Part shown: piece after piece, positions 32,367 to 43,660 of the stretch
Numbering within the stretch: the stretch's first letter is position 1
Layout of the letters: each line of letters opens with the position of its first letter
From: Plantago ovata
Taxonomy: Eukaryota > Streptophyta > Magnoliopsida > Lamiales > Plantaginaceae
Assembly (NCBI GenBank): GCA_028274465.1
Contig: CM051455.1
Coordinates: forward strand, 114,489,547-114,553,546
Length of the DNA stretch: 64,000 nt
Direction of reading: 5' to 3'
The notes under the pieces: model-generated
What the model was told of the DNA's origin: nothing
Seen by the model: the letters and a program-made list of their open reading frames with translations, nothing else
Database searches by the model: none
Program-made: the position numbers and the translations under genes

Positions 32367-33605
32367 ATGACGACCTTAAAAGCCCGCTTGACACCGACGT
32401 TCTCGCAAGTCAGGAGGGGGTCAGCTATATACTTGGAAGAAGAGTTATCGGGGTACGAGGTAACAAGCACCATAGTGAGAAGGATACCATGGTTCGAAGA
32501 AGGAGAGGATATGAATCCAATAAGCTTCATCAGATCCTATGAAGAGGAGATAGCAAAAGTTCCAGCAAAGGGGTTCACCGAGGATCAATTATGCAGGAAA
32601 CTGTTTCCTTTTGCTTTGGGATATGAACCAAGGATATGGATAGCAAGGTTAGCACCAGGATCACTGAAGACCTGGAGCCAAGTAGTAGAGGAGTTCTTGG
32701 CACGTTTCATGCCTTACCATGAGACGATTGCACTACGGAATCGGATCGAATACTTCAAGCAAGGAGAATACGAGAGGTTCTGTGACACCTATGAACGTTT
32801 TGAGCTGTATAAACGTGAGTGCCCCCACCACCGTTTCGACGATGGGGAGCTGATTTGGTTTTTTGTTGGAGGACTACGAGATGAAGTTAGGCTTCAAATA
32901 GATGGGATATGTGGAGGTTTAGAAGAATGTACAGTTGAAGAGGCAGTGAAGGTCTTTCAAACGTACGCCAATGGATCCGCACAATCCGAGAAAATAATGT
33001 CGAATGAAGTCGCCAACATATACTCAAGTCAAGACGAAACTGACAGGTTATACGAAGACTATTCTGAGGACGAAGACATCAGTGAGGAGGAGGAACTTGC
33101 GTTTTACGCAGGGATTAAGGCCATTGAGAGTGTCTTCGAGGTAGCACACGCACGGAAAGCTGAAAACAATCTTCGCATCGAGAAGGCTTTTGAAGTGATC
33201 GAAGTAACTGAGCAACTTATCAAAGAACTTAGCCTACTAAAGTGTGGAAGGTGCGGTAAAGAAGTCGAGGATACCCCGCAAGAAGTAGTGAGCAAACCAC
33301 CCGAGGTGAGGAGCGAATCACCCCCTAACTCCAGGGAACCGGTCAATCCTAGTCCTGCCGATGAGACATCTGAAGCTGATCCCGAGCAACCTCCAGCTGT
33401 TGCTACTGAGGAGAATGAGTGCGAAGAAGTGAATCTACTGCTCCGAGGAGGCAAGATGACCAAAATCCCTAATTCATACGTCCTAAGCGGGTGGAATCTA
33501 CTGAGATCGATAATAGAGGGCCAAGGACAGAACAAGAGGATTGCGAAAGTTCCAAGGAACCTCAAGAAGTTCCAGAAAGGAATGATGAACCAAGACCATC
33601 TGTAA
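32367..33605 (+). CDS. gag of Athila-like element I
   Basis: 412 codons from the ATG at 32367. An overlapping ATG at 32363 is in another frame and was not chosen. The Gag core is clear: IPWFEEGEDMNPISFIRSYE, then WIARLAPGSLKTWSQVVEEF and ECPHHRFDDGELIWFFVGGL. It is a different Gag from the gag-protease copies, with only the general fold pattern in common (PGSL.TW and CPHH). An acidic stretch and CGRCGKE follow, with no complete CCHC knuckle seen. The frame ends at 33605. The protease-bearing frame starts to overlap near 33490, so a frameshift (natural or a lesion) lies at 33490-33600. The product would form the particle. A related gag fragment lies at 61432-61812. Confidence 0.82.
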   Translation: MTTLKARLTPTFSQVRRGSAIYLEEELSGYEVTSTIVRRIPWFEEGEDMNPISFIRSYEEEIAKVPAKGFTEDQLCRKLFPFALGYEPRIWIARLAPGSLKTWSQVVEEFLARFMPYHETIALRNRIEYFKQGEYERFCDTYERFELYKRECPHHRFDDGELIWFFVGGLRDEVRLQIDGICGGLEECTVEEAVKVFQTYANGSAQSEKIMSNEVANIYSSQDETDRLYEDYSEDEDISEEEELAFYAGIKAIESVFEVAHARKAENNLRIEKAFEVIEVTEQLIKELSLLKCGRCGKEVEDTPQEVVSKPPEVRSESPPNSREPVNPSPADETSEADPEQPPAVATEENECEEVNLLLRGGKMTKIPNSYVLSGWNLLRSIIEGQGQNKRIAKVPRNLKKFQKGMMNQDHL

Positions 33606-36600
33606 CAGACATAGATGATGACGAAGTCGAAGTTGGAACTAGTATACCAGGAGAACTTCACAAATCTTCCAATCCATATGTGCATCCGAAGCCACATGTA
33701 CCATACCCGAGTCGGATCAAACCAGCCAAGAAGGATATTCAAGATTCACCCTTATTCCAACGCCTGTCAAAAGTAGAAGTCAATGTACCTCTCTTAGAGT
33801 TAATCCAGAACATCCCAGCTTATACGAAATTCTTTCGTGAGATCAAGAACAAAAGGATTACTTCAGGAAAGGAAGTGAATGGGGTTGAAACAGTCAACTT
33901 GATTGCCAGATTGCCCATGAAGAAAAAGGATCCTGGAAGCTTCATCATCGACATCGCCTTAGGGAATGGACGCACTACAAAAGCAATGCTTGACTTAGGA
34001 GCTAGCATTAGCTTAATGCCGTATTCAGTGTACAAAGCTCTGGAACTCGGAGAATTAACACCAACTGATATGGTCGTCCAAATGGCAGACCAAAGTGTGA
34101 AGCGACCAGTCGGGATAATAGAGGACATCCTTGTGAAAGTGGACAAATTGATAATCCCAGCTGATTTTGTAGTAATGAAGTCCGCGGACGAGGGAAAGAG
34201 CCACATCCGTGAGCACGTAGTACTACTTGGGAGACCATTCATGGAAACCACCAACACATGCCTTGATCTTCAGGGCAATAAAATAACCATGGAGGTAATG
34301 GGCGAGAAGATTGAGTTGGTAGGATGTAGCATCGGAGATAAGGAAGTTGCGGAGGAATTAAAATTTGTCGATTGCTACAAATCCGTAATTCCCGAATTTC
34401 ATCATTGCCATGGTGAGCACGAACCACTTGAGGAGGCACTAACAATGCAAGCCGAGACGTGCTACATGACCGAAGAGGCAAGGGAACTAGTTGGAATAAT
34501 GGATAGCACCCCAGAAATTCCTACAGGAGAAGAGGTACTTGAACCTTTAGATGATGAAGAAGAAGAAAGAGGGTTTCCTGAGGAACCTAGATTAGAATTG
34601 AAACCACTTCCTGCGCACCTCAAGTATGTGTACTTAGGGGAAAATCAGAAGAAGCCTGTAATTTTCTCCTCACATCTCTCCGACAATGAAGAAAGTAATT
34701 TGATTGAAGTATTGAAGGAAAATTCCGCAGCTATAGGATGGGGAATCAGTGATATCAAGGGAATTAGCCCTACAAGATGCGTGCACAACATCACTCTAGA
34801 ACAAGATGCCAAACCGTTAGGCAACCTCAGCGAAGAATAAATCCAGCCATGCAAGAGGTGGTAAAAAAGGAAGTGATCAAGTTGCTAGATGCTGATATGA
34901 TTTACCCCATTCCTGATAGTCGATGGGTGAGCCCGGTACATGTAGTTCCTAAGAAATCGGGAGTAACGGTAGAAGAGAATGAGAAGGGAGAATTGGTACC
35001 GGTTAGGAAGACCACTGGATGGCGGATGTGCATTGACTATAGAAGATTAAATGCCGCCACTAAAAAAGACCACTTCCCTTTACCATTTATAGATGACATG
35101 CTAAACCGCCTTGCGGGGCGGAAGTTTTATTGTTTCCTTGATGGTTTATCAGGTTTCTACCAGATTCCGATTGCACCGGAGGATCAGGAGAAGACAACAT
35201 TCACTTGCCCATTCAGAACATTTGCCTATAGGAGGATGCCGTTTGGACTATGCAATGCTCCCGCCACTTTTCAAAGGTGCATGCTTTCTGTTTTCTCTGA
35301 CATGGTAACTAAATTTGTTGAAGTTTTCATGGATGATTTTTCCCTTTTTGGTGATTCCTTTGATGAATGCTTACAAAGATTAGATCTAGTTTTGAAAAGA
35401 TGCATCGAATGCAACTTGACCTTAAGCTGGGAAAAGAGTCATTATATGGTTAGAGAAGGCATTGTTCTAGGACATATAGTTTCTGAAAGAGGTATTGAGG
35501 TAGACAAGGCTAAGATTGAAATCATTGAAAAACTTCCCCCACCTACTTGTATGAAAGAATTGCAGTCTTTTCTTGGCCATGTAGGTTTTCATAGGAGGTT
35601 TATTAAAGATTTTTCGATAATTGCCAAACCTTTAAGTAGCTTGCTTGCTAAAGATGTGGTTTTCCATTTCTCTAATGATTGCTTAGTTGCTTTTAATACC
35701 CTTAAGGAAAAGCTTGTTTCTGCTCCCATTGTTGTGCCACCTGACTGGAATCTTCCTTTCGAAATTATGTGTGATGCTTCGAATTTTTCTATGGGAGCCG
35801 TTTTATGCCAAAAAGTTGATAAGCAGTATCGTGTGATTTATTATGTTAGTAAGACTCTAGACTCTGCGCAGGTTAATTATATAACTACTGAAAAGGAATA
35901 TTTAGATGTTGTCTTTGCTTTACAAAAGTTTAGGTCTTATTTAATTGGCCATCCTGTGAATGTCCATACTGATCATGCTGCTTTGAGACATTTGATAGCT
36001 AAGCAAGATTCTAAGCCTAAATTAATCCGTTGGGTCCTTTTGCTGCAAGACCATAGTGGATAGAGCCGGTAGGGAGAATTTAGTAGCAGATCATTTATCA
36101 AGAATACCTAATATCCCTGTTGATCCAATACCCATCAATGAAGACCTTCCCGATGAGCACTTGATGAAGGCTCATGAAGAGCCATGGTATGCAGATATTG
36201 TAAACTATTTGGCTATGAATGTTTGCCCTACTAACTTTTCAGCCTCGGACAAGAGAGCTCTTGCTAAGCAATGCAGGACCTACATATGGGATGACCCGCA
36301 TCTATTCAAAGAAGGAGCTGATGGGATTCTAAGGAGGTGCGTGCCACAAGAAGAGCAACAAAGTGTACTGAGCTATTGCCATGAGCTTAATTGTGGGGGG
36401 CACTACAGTGGATTGAAGACAGCACGCAAGGTACTGCAAGCAGGATTTTCTGGCCAACAATATACAAAGATGCTCGAAACTTTGTGAAGAATTGTGACCC
36501 ATGTCAACGAGGTGGTGGTATCGGCAAGAAAGATGAAATGCCCCTTCAAGGGAATCTAGTGGTAGAACCTTTCGATGTATGGGGCATTGATTTTATGGGA

Positions 36601-37505
36601 CCATTTCCAAACAGTGGAGGCTATGAATACATTCTTGTTGCAGTGGACTATGTGACTAAATGGGTGGAGGCAATTCCTACAAAAACAAATGACGGCGCAG
36701 TGGTTATGAAGTTCTTGAAGGAAGTAATTTTCTCGAGATTTGGGCCCTAGGACAATCATTAGCGATGGAGGGTCACACTTCGTCAATAGAACGTTTGCCT
36801 CCCTTCTTAAGAGATACAGTGTCCACCATAGCATAGCTACACCTTATCACCCACAGACGTCGGGACAAGTCGAAGTCAGCAACCGTCAAATCAAGAAGAT
36901 CCTGGAGCGAGTTGTGAAGCCTAGTAGGAAGGATTGGGCAGGAAAATTGAATGATGCGCTTTGGGGCATATAGGACTAGCTACAAGACGGTGATCGGGAC
37001 CACTCCGTACAGACTTGTGTATGGGAAAGCATGCCATCTTCCCGTAGAACTGGAACACAAGGCATATTGGGCCATTAAAGCACTTAATCTTGATATAGGA
37101 AAAGCTGACGAGGAACGATTGTTGCAACTAGATGAGCTCGATGAATTACGACTAGGTGCTTATGAAAATGCCAAAATCTACAAGGAACGTACTAAGAAGT
37201 ATCATGATCGTGGTATAGTACGTAAGGAATTGATTCCTGGACAGAAAGCTTTGGTATTTAATTCTTGCCTTTGACTATTTCTGGAAAGCTCCGTACTCGT
37301 TGGGATGGACCGTACGAAATTATCGAAGTTCTCCCCATGGAGCTGTAAAACTCTTCGATCCAACCGGGGGAATACCTTCAAGGTGAATGGCCAGCGAGTG
37401 AAGCCGTACTTCGAGATATCCAGTGATCAAAGGGAGGTTGATCACCTTGAGCTTACCCTTACCACCTCCACTGAAGGTTGTGTGTTTTCTCACGAGTTTG
37501 ATTGA
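33491..37505 (+). pseudogene. pol of Athila-like element I: protease, RT, RNase H, integrase; frameshifted
   Basis: Domains in order. Protease with LDLGASISLMPYSVY near 33990-34035. RT with [11 protein letters not shown] (near 35022) and the active-site block [12 protein letters not shown] (FMDD at 35326-35337). RNase H with [14 protein letters not shown] and [11 protein letters not shown] (to about 35996). Integrase with the zinc-binding pair H-x6-H near 36382 and CDPC near 36496, then Asp in WGIDFMGPF, Asp in IISDGGSHF, and Glu in [10 protein letters not shown], i.e. the D,D,E triad. Frame breaks near 34816, 36045, 36445, 36745, 36965, 37275 and later, most of them single-base changes. The motifs and FMDD block fit the Athila clade. 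All enzyme modules are present but no single polyprotein can be read. It is the only nearly complete pol in the window and thus the candidate former helper of the gag-only copies. Confidence 0.9.
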
Positions 37506-38608
37506 GTATATTATAGATCACTTATACAAGCATTAGCTATCACCTTGATCCACTTTCGACGTTCGGGACGAGCGACGACGTTCAGGTTTGGGGAGGAGGT
37601 TATCGCTGGTTATCTTTATACTATCTTGCTTATGATAACTCGTGAATTTTTTTGCATTTGCACGTTTACTGCTTTCCTAGGATAGTCTTGCATGTTTATA
37701 TGGAGTTTATTGCCGAATTTTTGGAACTTTTTATTGGGTAGATCAACTAACTATGCCATTAATCGTATGCTTATCTCTATGAATTTGTTTGAGGTTTTTC
37801 TCGCTTGGCTTGTCACATTTATGTATTGCACTTAGTTAAGCTTGGTAGTCTCGACATCACTTAGTGGTGTTTTTCTACTGCGGTTCACGAAGGCCTTATA
37901 ATAGGATGATGCATGTTAGGGTTCTTATGGTTGTTTTCCCGAGTAATTATGTACCTAAGAGGCAACAAGTCTTCACCATGCTTTGAGATTGCTAAATGCT
38001 AGGAAGGAGGTAGTGTGAGGTTGTGTGATCCTTGTTTATAACCTATTCTTCGAATAGGTTTGGGGAGGGGGTTACACCATCATTAGACTTGTTTGTTTTT
38101 CATTTTCGTATCGTGAGTTTATTTTTCCTTTCCGTGAATTTTGTACTCCAACCTATTCTTCGAATAGGTTTGGGGAAAGTCGTTGTGAGTCTTTTGTTTC
38201 TCTTTTGTTCTTGCTACTGCTGGCTTGAAAAATCGAAAAAAGAAAGGAAAATTCCAGAAAAAAAGAGGAAAAAGAAAAAGAAAAAAAAGAAAGAAAAAAA
38301 GAAAAAAAAAAAAAAAAAAAAAAAAAAAAGAAAGACCCCAAAAAGCAAAGAAGGGTCCAAAGGAAGCCAAATAGCAGTTTAGCAAAGTGTTGCGTCTTTT
38401 CCATTCCTTGTAATGTTCGTAATCGTTTTTTTCTATTTTTATCTTTTTTTGTCTTGAGTGTCATCTGTTCTAGACCACCCTCGTCCTTCCATTCAGGAAG
38501 TGGTGAATAGCTTAAGACTTTACTTGAGAGATGGGTAGAATAGGGAGAGTTATCCTTTATAGGGAACCCTCCTTCGTTTGATGAGACCGTACTGGTTCGA
38601 CCTTTTTG
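37506..38608 (+). other. Non-coding 3' internal region of element I
   Basis: No gene is visible. It carries PPT-like GGTTTGGGGAGGAGG near 37586, hairpins CCTATTCTTCGAATAGG at 38042-38058 and 38152-38168 with GGTTTGGGGA after each, and the A-rich tract 38250-38335. It stops in the N run before any 3' LTR. Confidence 0.7.
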
Positions 38609-38708
38609 NNNNNNNNNNNNNNNNNNNNNNNNNNNNNNNNNNNNNNNNNNNNNNNNNNNNNNNNNNNNNNNNNNNNNNNNNNNNNNNNNNNNNNNNNNNN
38701 NNNNNNNN
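38609..38708. other. Assembly gap (100 N)
   Basis: Exactly 100 N, a conventional placeholder of unknown length. The left side is the 3' region of + element I. The right side is the gag of - element E. Missing parts would include both 3' LTRs and perhaps the rest of G. Confidence 0.99.
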
Positions 38709-39637
38709 GCGCTCTTGAGGACTTGCTTCAATTCGTTGGTAAGCACTCGAATTGATCCCCACTCCCCCTATACATAGGGGCTTCTTGAGTCGGTGGAGCT
38801 TCAGGTCCACGTCTCCTAACCATCGCTCTTGGATCCTTGAATTGCGAACCCTTAGCAAGCCTTTCGAAAACTGCCCAGACGGCTTCTGCGGTTTCCTCCC
38901 AAATATTGCCTCGGCATTGGAAATCCACCACTTGTTGGTTCTCGAAGGTTAGTCCATTGTAGAAGTGTTGGACTAGGTCAGAAAGTTCAAACCCATGGTG
39001 AGGGCACTTGTTCGTGAGATCTTGGAACCTCTCAAACGCGGTGTAGATGGTCTCATCATAGTCCTGCTTGAATCCAGTGATTTGCGCCTTTAGCGCGGTA
39101 GTCAAGGTGTGAGGGAAGTATTTTTCCATGAAAGCTGAAAAAACCTTCTCCCAAGTGTCCAGCGAGCCTGCCGGTAGAGAACTCAACCATGACTTGGCTC
39201 TGTCGCCAAGTCCCATAGCAAAAACCTTCATCCTCAACTCATCCGTTGTTATTTGAGCTCCGGGTCGTGGGAGTTGGTTGACGAAATCATCGATATCGTG
39301 CAAGTACCCCCATCACATCTTCCCTTGATAAGCCATAGAACCTCAGAAGTTGTTGGAATGCGTGGTTCTTGATTTCCAGATCTCGAGTTGCAGACGAAAG
39401 AACAATCGTCGGTCCCCTCATACGATCCTTGGTGGGTTGAACCCATGCTTTCAGTGGTCTAGCTTCTGCCATTCCGTCGATTTCCTTGAAAAGGCTGTGT
39501 AGAGATTCAGAGAAATCGGTATCCTCTATTTCCTCTAGTGCACGCCTTTGAAGTAGTCGCCTTCTTTGGTGGTAGACTCTGTCGATCTCAGCAATTGAAT
39601 CAGCAAGCGGTGTTCCCCTAGATCGTGTATGTGGCAT
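38709..39637 (-). pseudogene. gag (5' part) of element E
   Basis: Same Gag as in A, B, C, F and H. ATG at 39635-39637 (MPHTRSRGTPLADS). An extra base in a C run near 39307 shifts the frame. The Gag core then continues in the other frame from 39303 down to about 38728 and is cut by the gap before the zinc knuckle. A one-base loss near 38741 also breaks the last codons before the gap. Closest by eye to H. Because the gap edge is near, the last lesion could be an assembly error. Confidence 0.82.
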
Positions 39638-39762
39638 ACACTATCTGTAACAGACTAGGAAAGCAGTATCAGAGAGAGATTAAAAAGGAAAACTAAATCT
39701 AATAGAATTAGGAATTGAATGCTGAAAATATAAACAAATTAAACAGAAAAAAGGAGTATAGT

Positions 39763-39779
39763 CCCCGGCAACGGCGCCA
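39763..39779 (-). other. Primer binding site, element E
   Basis: Minus strand TGGCGCCGTTGCCGGGG, three bases from the LTR. Confidence 0.85.
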
Positions 39780-39782
39780 ATT

Positions 39783-41091
39783 TGATGAACCGAGATTTGT
39801 CGGGTCCCGATTCAAGCAAATAAATTTGTTATTTAGCCAAAGGCAATTCACAACTACAACGAAAACCGTAGTGTAGCAGTAGAATGACCTCGAGTGTCGT
39901 TCTCTAAGGACTATAACTAGCTTTATCTATTTAACTAAAGAATATAAAAACAGCAGACGGTTAAAGCAAAGGTTTTCTAACAGATAATGGAGATTGGTGA
40001 TAGTATGATCCTTCAAAGCATAACGGGTCAATAATCATGCGTAAATTCCTCGTTCTTGCATGGAGATCTTTGATCAATCGAATGTCCTGTTGCAATTATT
40101 AAGCACTACGAAGATAAAGATACTGACAAGTCAAGCACTATTGTCCAATTGTGTTCCGTAATTACTCAACACTACGAAGATATAGATGTGCATAGGTCGA
40201 TGAGGGTCCAATTGTGCATAATAATTAATACAACATACGAGAATATAGGCTGAGCCTGAGCAACGAAATAAAGCTATAACACGGAGTATAATGCGCGATA
40301 TAGCCATTAGCATGATTATCTTCCCTTCGCTAAGAATTCACATACTACCACCAACGATAAGTTTAGCTACTCATAGTTGTCATGCAATCAACATAAATCA
40401 TAGAAGAAAACATGTTGAAAGATATATAAAAATAAGTAGAATAAACTGTAAGATACAATGTTACCGAAGGTTGTCAATCTCCGAAGAATTGCAATCCTAC
40501 AAGCTCCAAACTGCTATGAAAAAGTATCTCCTAAGCTACGAACCCCCAGAACAGGCTCTGGGAAGTCCCTCCCTAAAACTACAGAGAAAGGTTAGAGAAT
40601 AGGTCTGGAAAAGTATGAATTTCGGAGAAAAACTGAGCAACTATATATAGGCTTCGAAATAGTGTGGGGCGATTCGCCCCACACACCGGGCGATTCGCCC
40701 GGTGTTCGCCCTACGTCCCGGGCGGTTCGCCCGGGAGTAATTTTCTCGGAATTCCGCGTTTTCGACGCGTTTTTGGATTTCTTCCCCTTTTCGGACTCGG
40801 TTTCTGACTTCTAGTGGCCTTCTAACCTCCAGATTCGACCCCTAGACTCCAAATCCTATACGGAAACCTTCAGATACTCCAAATAGGCTTCTGGAACACC
40901 AATTCCTTGTCAACTTCAATATAATTGCCCGGAAATCCTCGTTTTTCAACCAAAACCTGTAAAATAAAATCTAAAGGGAAACGTGACACTATTCTAATAA
41001 AATGCACTAAAAAATATAGCTAAATTAACATAGAGGATAGCTAAAATAGGTGAAAAAGACTCAAATTAAAGTGTAAAATACACATTCATCA
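39783..41091 (-). repeat. 5' LTR of element E
   Basis: TGATGAACC...ATTCATCA on the + strand, 1309 bp. TATA at 40641-40650 and a palindrome array at 40662-40735. Confidence 0.92.
40641..40735 (-). promoter_or_regulatory. TATA box and GC palindrome array, LTR of element E
   Basis: CTATATATAG, then GGGGCGATTCGCCCC, CCGGGCGATTCGCCCGG, a broken unit and CCCGGGCGGTTCGCCCGGG. Confidence 0.65.
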
Positions 41092-41327
41092 GAATGCTAC
41101 AGGAAGATCAGTGGGGTGAGTCCTGTACCACCTTAGTTTATGTGGCTTACTCCCTGAAAGCTTTCCAAGAATTGCGTGACAGAGGTCGAAGAAAGTTAAT
41201 TTTTCTGGATCAACACAGTGGATGAATGAAGGCTCGTTCACTGTCTTGTACTCTATGCCCTGGTCAGGAGTTGCCACCATTCCACCTCCATATTCCAGTT
41301 TTATAGTCCATAGCTTGTTCGAGTTAC

Positions 41328-41970
41328 CTAAAAACAACAGTTTAAGGCAGTTCATAATTAATACAGACCATTAATCATACAAGTCAAACAGTAAGGACCA
41401 AAATGAACTATCATAACCTAAACTAGTGTGCCAAAACAACTGCTTCCTAAATTAGTTTCTTTGTTTGGCCACGTTTTTCCATAGCCAGCTAGCAGAGGGA
41501 TTACTGTTAACTGTATAAAGTGCTATGTATTTAGATTACTTGGCCTTATACAAGTTGGTCCATAGAGTGTGTATCTTTAGATTACTTTAGTGTTTATTCT
41601 ATTAATAACTGATTCTGGGATCCTCATCACTTTCAGGTTATCAGAGGGAATAGTACTTGTTATTATCTTATAACTAGCATTACATAATCTGGTGAGTGAA
41701 ACTTTGAGCTCCAAAACTCTTTCATATGTTCTTCAAAGCCTTTTAATTGTGTCCATTCATTTTCCAAACCTAAAGATCCATTGTGGCATTGGAGTTGCAA
41801 TATGATCAGGTGCAGAGTTAACAACATTGTGAACAGAAAGCCGAGGTGCAAAATCTAACAACTGTATGTACTTCATAAGTTAATAAACACATTAAGGGAT
41901 TGAATATATGGTGAAAGTACACGAATTGAATAAGGTATTTTATTTAAGAATTGTGAACACGAATCTTTAC
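41328..41970 (-). other. Predicted intron 3 of the host-like gene
   Basis: Donor CTTG|GTAAAG (41970) and acceptor TTTTTAG|GTAAC (41328), phase-consistent. Short frames inside are not called. Confidence 0.5.
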
Positions 41971-42366
41971 CAAGATCAATTGGGCTTGTTATATTTTCAT
42001 CAGCCGAAGGGGAGAGGTTTTTTCGGGGCTGACCAATGTCTTCAGCCACCGCCTTGACAGGGACAGACTTCTCGTCCGGCTCGTTTAGCAGCAATTTCAC
42101 CACAAAATATGTATCACGTGCCTTGGGAGGATGACCTCTTCCTCGCCCTGTAGATGTTTCAGACTTCCCCTTGTCGCTTTTCTTAGGAGGACGACCTTTT
42201 CCTCGTCATGTAGATGTTACAGATTTCCCCTCTCCACAAATATAATCCTTCTTCTTTGTTGGTGGTGGAGAAGTTTGGTTCTCACCGGCCACATCATCGT
42301 TGTTGCGTGGCCTCTTGTCCGGTGAGGTTTCTAGATCTAGTTACCCGCATTCCAGGGCCATCTTTA

Positions 42367-42814
42367 CTGTTATATTTCACAAAATCAGTCCAAGTAATTT
42401 CCTAACTCAGAAGTCAGTAGTAACAAAAAATAATCAATCTTAGTACCCTCAAGAATGATTAGTTAACTGTCCTAGACTCCTAGTTATCTAAGTTCAAACA
42501 ATACATCCTATTTCATCATTTCATATAGAGGCACTTCACAAGTTAATAATACTAATTCATTAATTATAGTATCCAAGTAAAATCATTAAATCTGACCAAG
42601 TGCAAAAGTAGTATCCTAGTTCAATACACAGTAAAAATAAGCACTAAATGTCCAAGGGATTTTCTAAACAGGCCAATTACCAAAGTTTCATTCTAGTTTG
42701 ATACAGATAAAGAATAAATCATTAATAATGCAAGTAAATTTCATATATGAACTAGTAACAATGTCTTAGTAAAAGTCGAAGTATTGTAATAAGAATTAAC
42801 ATAAAATAACTAAC
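42367..42814 (-). other. Predicted intron 2 of the host-like gene
   Basis: Donor CATGG|GTTAGT (42814) and acceptor ATAACAG|TAAAG (42367). AT-rich, no coding signal. Confidence 0.45.
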
Positions 42815-42875
42815 CCATGTTTGTTGTATGTCTGAACGTTCTCTCTATTTCTCTTACCAATGAATTTCACACTTT

Positions 42876-42962
42876 CTGAAAACCAATAGAGAAGAGAATT
42901 AGAAGTTAGAGTTTTCGATATACTGCATGTTTAAAACTAAATACAAAACACCATTTAAAAAC
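42876..42962 (-). other. Predicted intron 1 of the host-like gene
   Basis: 87 nt. Donor TTCAG|GTTTTT and acceptor TTTTCAG|AAAGTG. Typical size for a short plant intron. Confidence 0.5.
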
Positions 42963-43130
42963 CTGAATTTCCATCGCTGCCATTGTCTGGATCTGGAACT
43001 TCTACATTGTTTTTGCCGGGATTTGATTCTTTAACATTTCCATCGCTGGAATATGAAGCTCCATGAGCTGATTTTGAAGCAAGCTGCTGTGATCCAGACA
43101 GTGGAGGATCGGATTCCTTAAATTTATCAA

Positions 43131-43660
43131 TTTCAAAAGGTTAGAGACTAGGGTTCGCCCACATTTTTCTCTCTGAATTTTGAAGTGAATAGAATGGGTT
43201 GAGCGAAAAGAAAGCCAAAGACGAGAAAGGGAAAAAGTAGTAGGTGAATTAGGGTTTAAAGTAACAGTCCCGATTTAATTATTTGTTTGAAACGGATTTA
43301 ATTATTAAATTCCGTATTATAAAATTATTACTATAAATTATAATAATGATACTTCAGTAATAAATTTGTTGATTGATTAAGGGACTCATCTAAAGATTCT
43401 AAATGTCTAGTTAGACGGACCTAGCATTGAGTGGAGATGATAATGAGCTTGGGCCCATTGGACTTGGAGTATAATTTTGACAGTTTGGTCTTGAGCCAAG
43501 TTAATTTATGTCCATACGTTCTATAACCGTACTGTTCTATTTTATTATATAAATATATAATAATATAAATTGCTCTATAAATTATTTAATTTAGTAATTA
43601 ACTCAAGGTCTAATTAATTAATCATACAATCAATATGATAGAAATGTCCCTTTGTGTCAA
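43131..43660. other. AT-rich spacer upstream of the host-like gene
   Basis: Contains ATTAGGGTTTAAAGTAACAG and pyrimidine-rich leader-like sequence on the minus strand near 43180-43250, possibly the 5' UTR/promoter side of the gene. Nothing else is supported. Confidence 0.35.

Larger units (their letters stand above)
30812..38608 (+). mobile_element. Element I, pol-bearing Athila-like retrotransposon, 3' end lost at gap
   Basis: 5' LTR, primer site, gag, protease, RT, RNase H and integrase, all in plus order, then the family 3' region up to the run of N. The LTR, leader up to about 32270 and 3' region match the non-autonomous copies, but the gag does not. Inserted into the RT of G (left flank GGACG). 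The 3' LTR is presumably inside the gap. Confidence 0.9.
38709..41091 (-). mobile_element. Element E, 5' part of a non-autonomous Athila-like retrotransposon
   Basis: Minus strand: 5' LTR 39783-41091, primer site and the first ~300 codons of gag, then the gap. Its LTR abuts an exon of the host-like gene at 41092 (flank GAATG). Confidence 0.85.
41092..43130 (-). pseudogene. Host-like multi-exon gene with AT-hooks and PB1-like stretch, cut by element E
   Basis: Unidentified gene on the minus strand. Predicted exons: up to 42963 (from about 43130), 42815-42875, 41971-42366 and 41092-41327. All three introns have GT-AG ends and the reading phase carries across each. Exon 1 reads SYSSDGNVKESNPGKNNVE. 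Exon 3 has two AT-hook-like motifs, RGKGRPPK and GRGRGHPPK, in a tandem duplication, with an in-frame stop in the first copy and a probable frameshift near 42315. Exon 4 reads KLWTIKLEYGGGMV, then FFDLCHAILGKL and LRWYRTHPTDL, resembling the PB1-like domain found in some plant transposase-related proteins. Exon 4 ends abruptly at the LTR of E. The start codon and 3' half are not seen. It could be a MULE-related gene rather than a cellular gene. Confidence 0.5.

Noticed and set aside
33104..33742. 212-codon minus-strand ORF opposite gag of element I
   Set aside because: Antisense shadow of a strongly coding region with no recognisable domain.
40662..40735. CRISPR-like palindromic repeats with spacers
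   Set aside because: Units are few, vary in sequence and sit at the same place in every LTR; the genome is a plant.
41663..41851. 62-codon ORF in intron 3 of the host-like gene
   Set aside because: Lies between phase-matched splice sites and shows no recognisable similarity.
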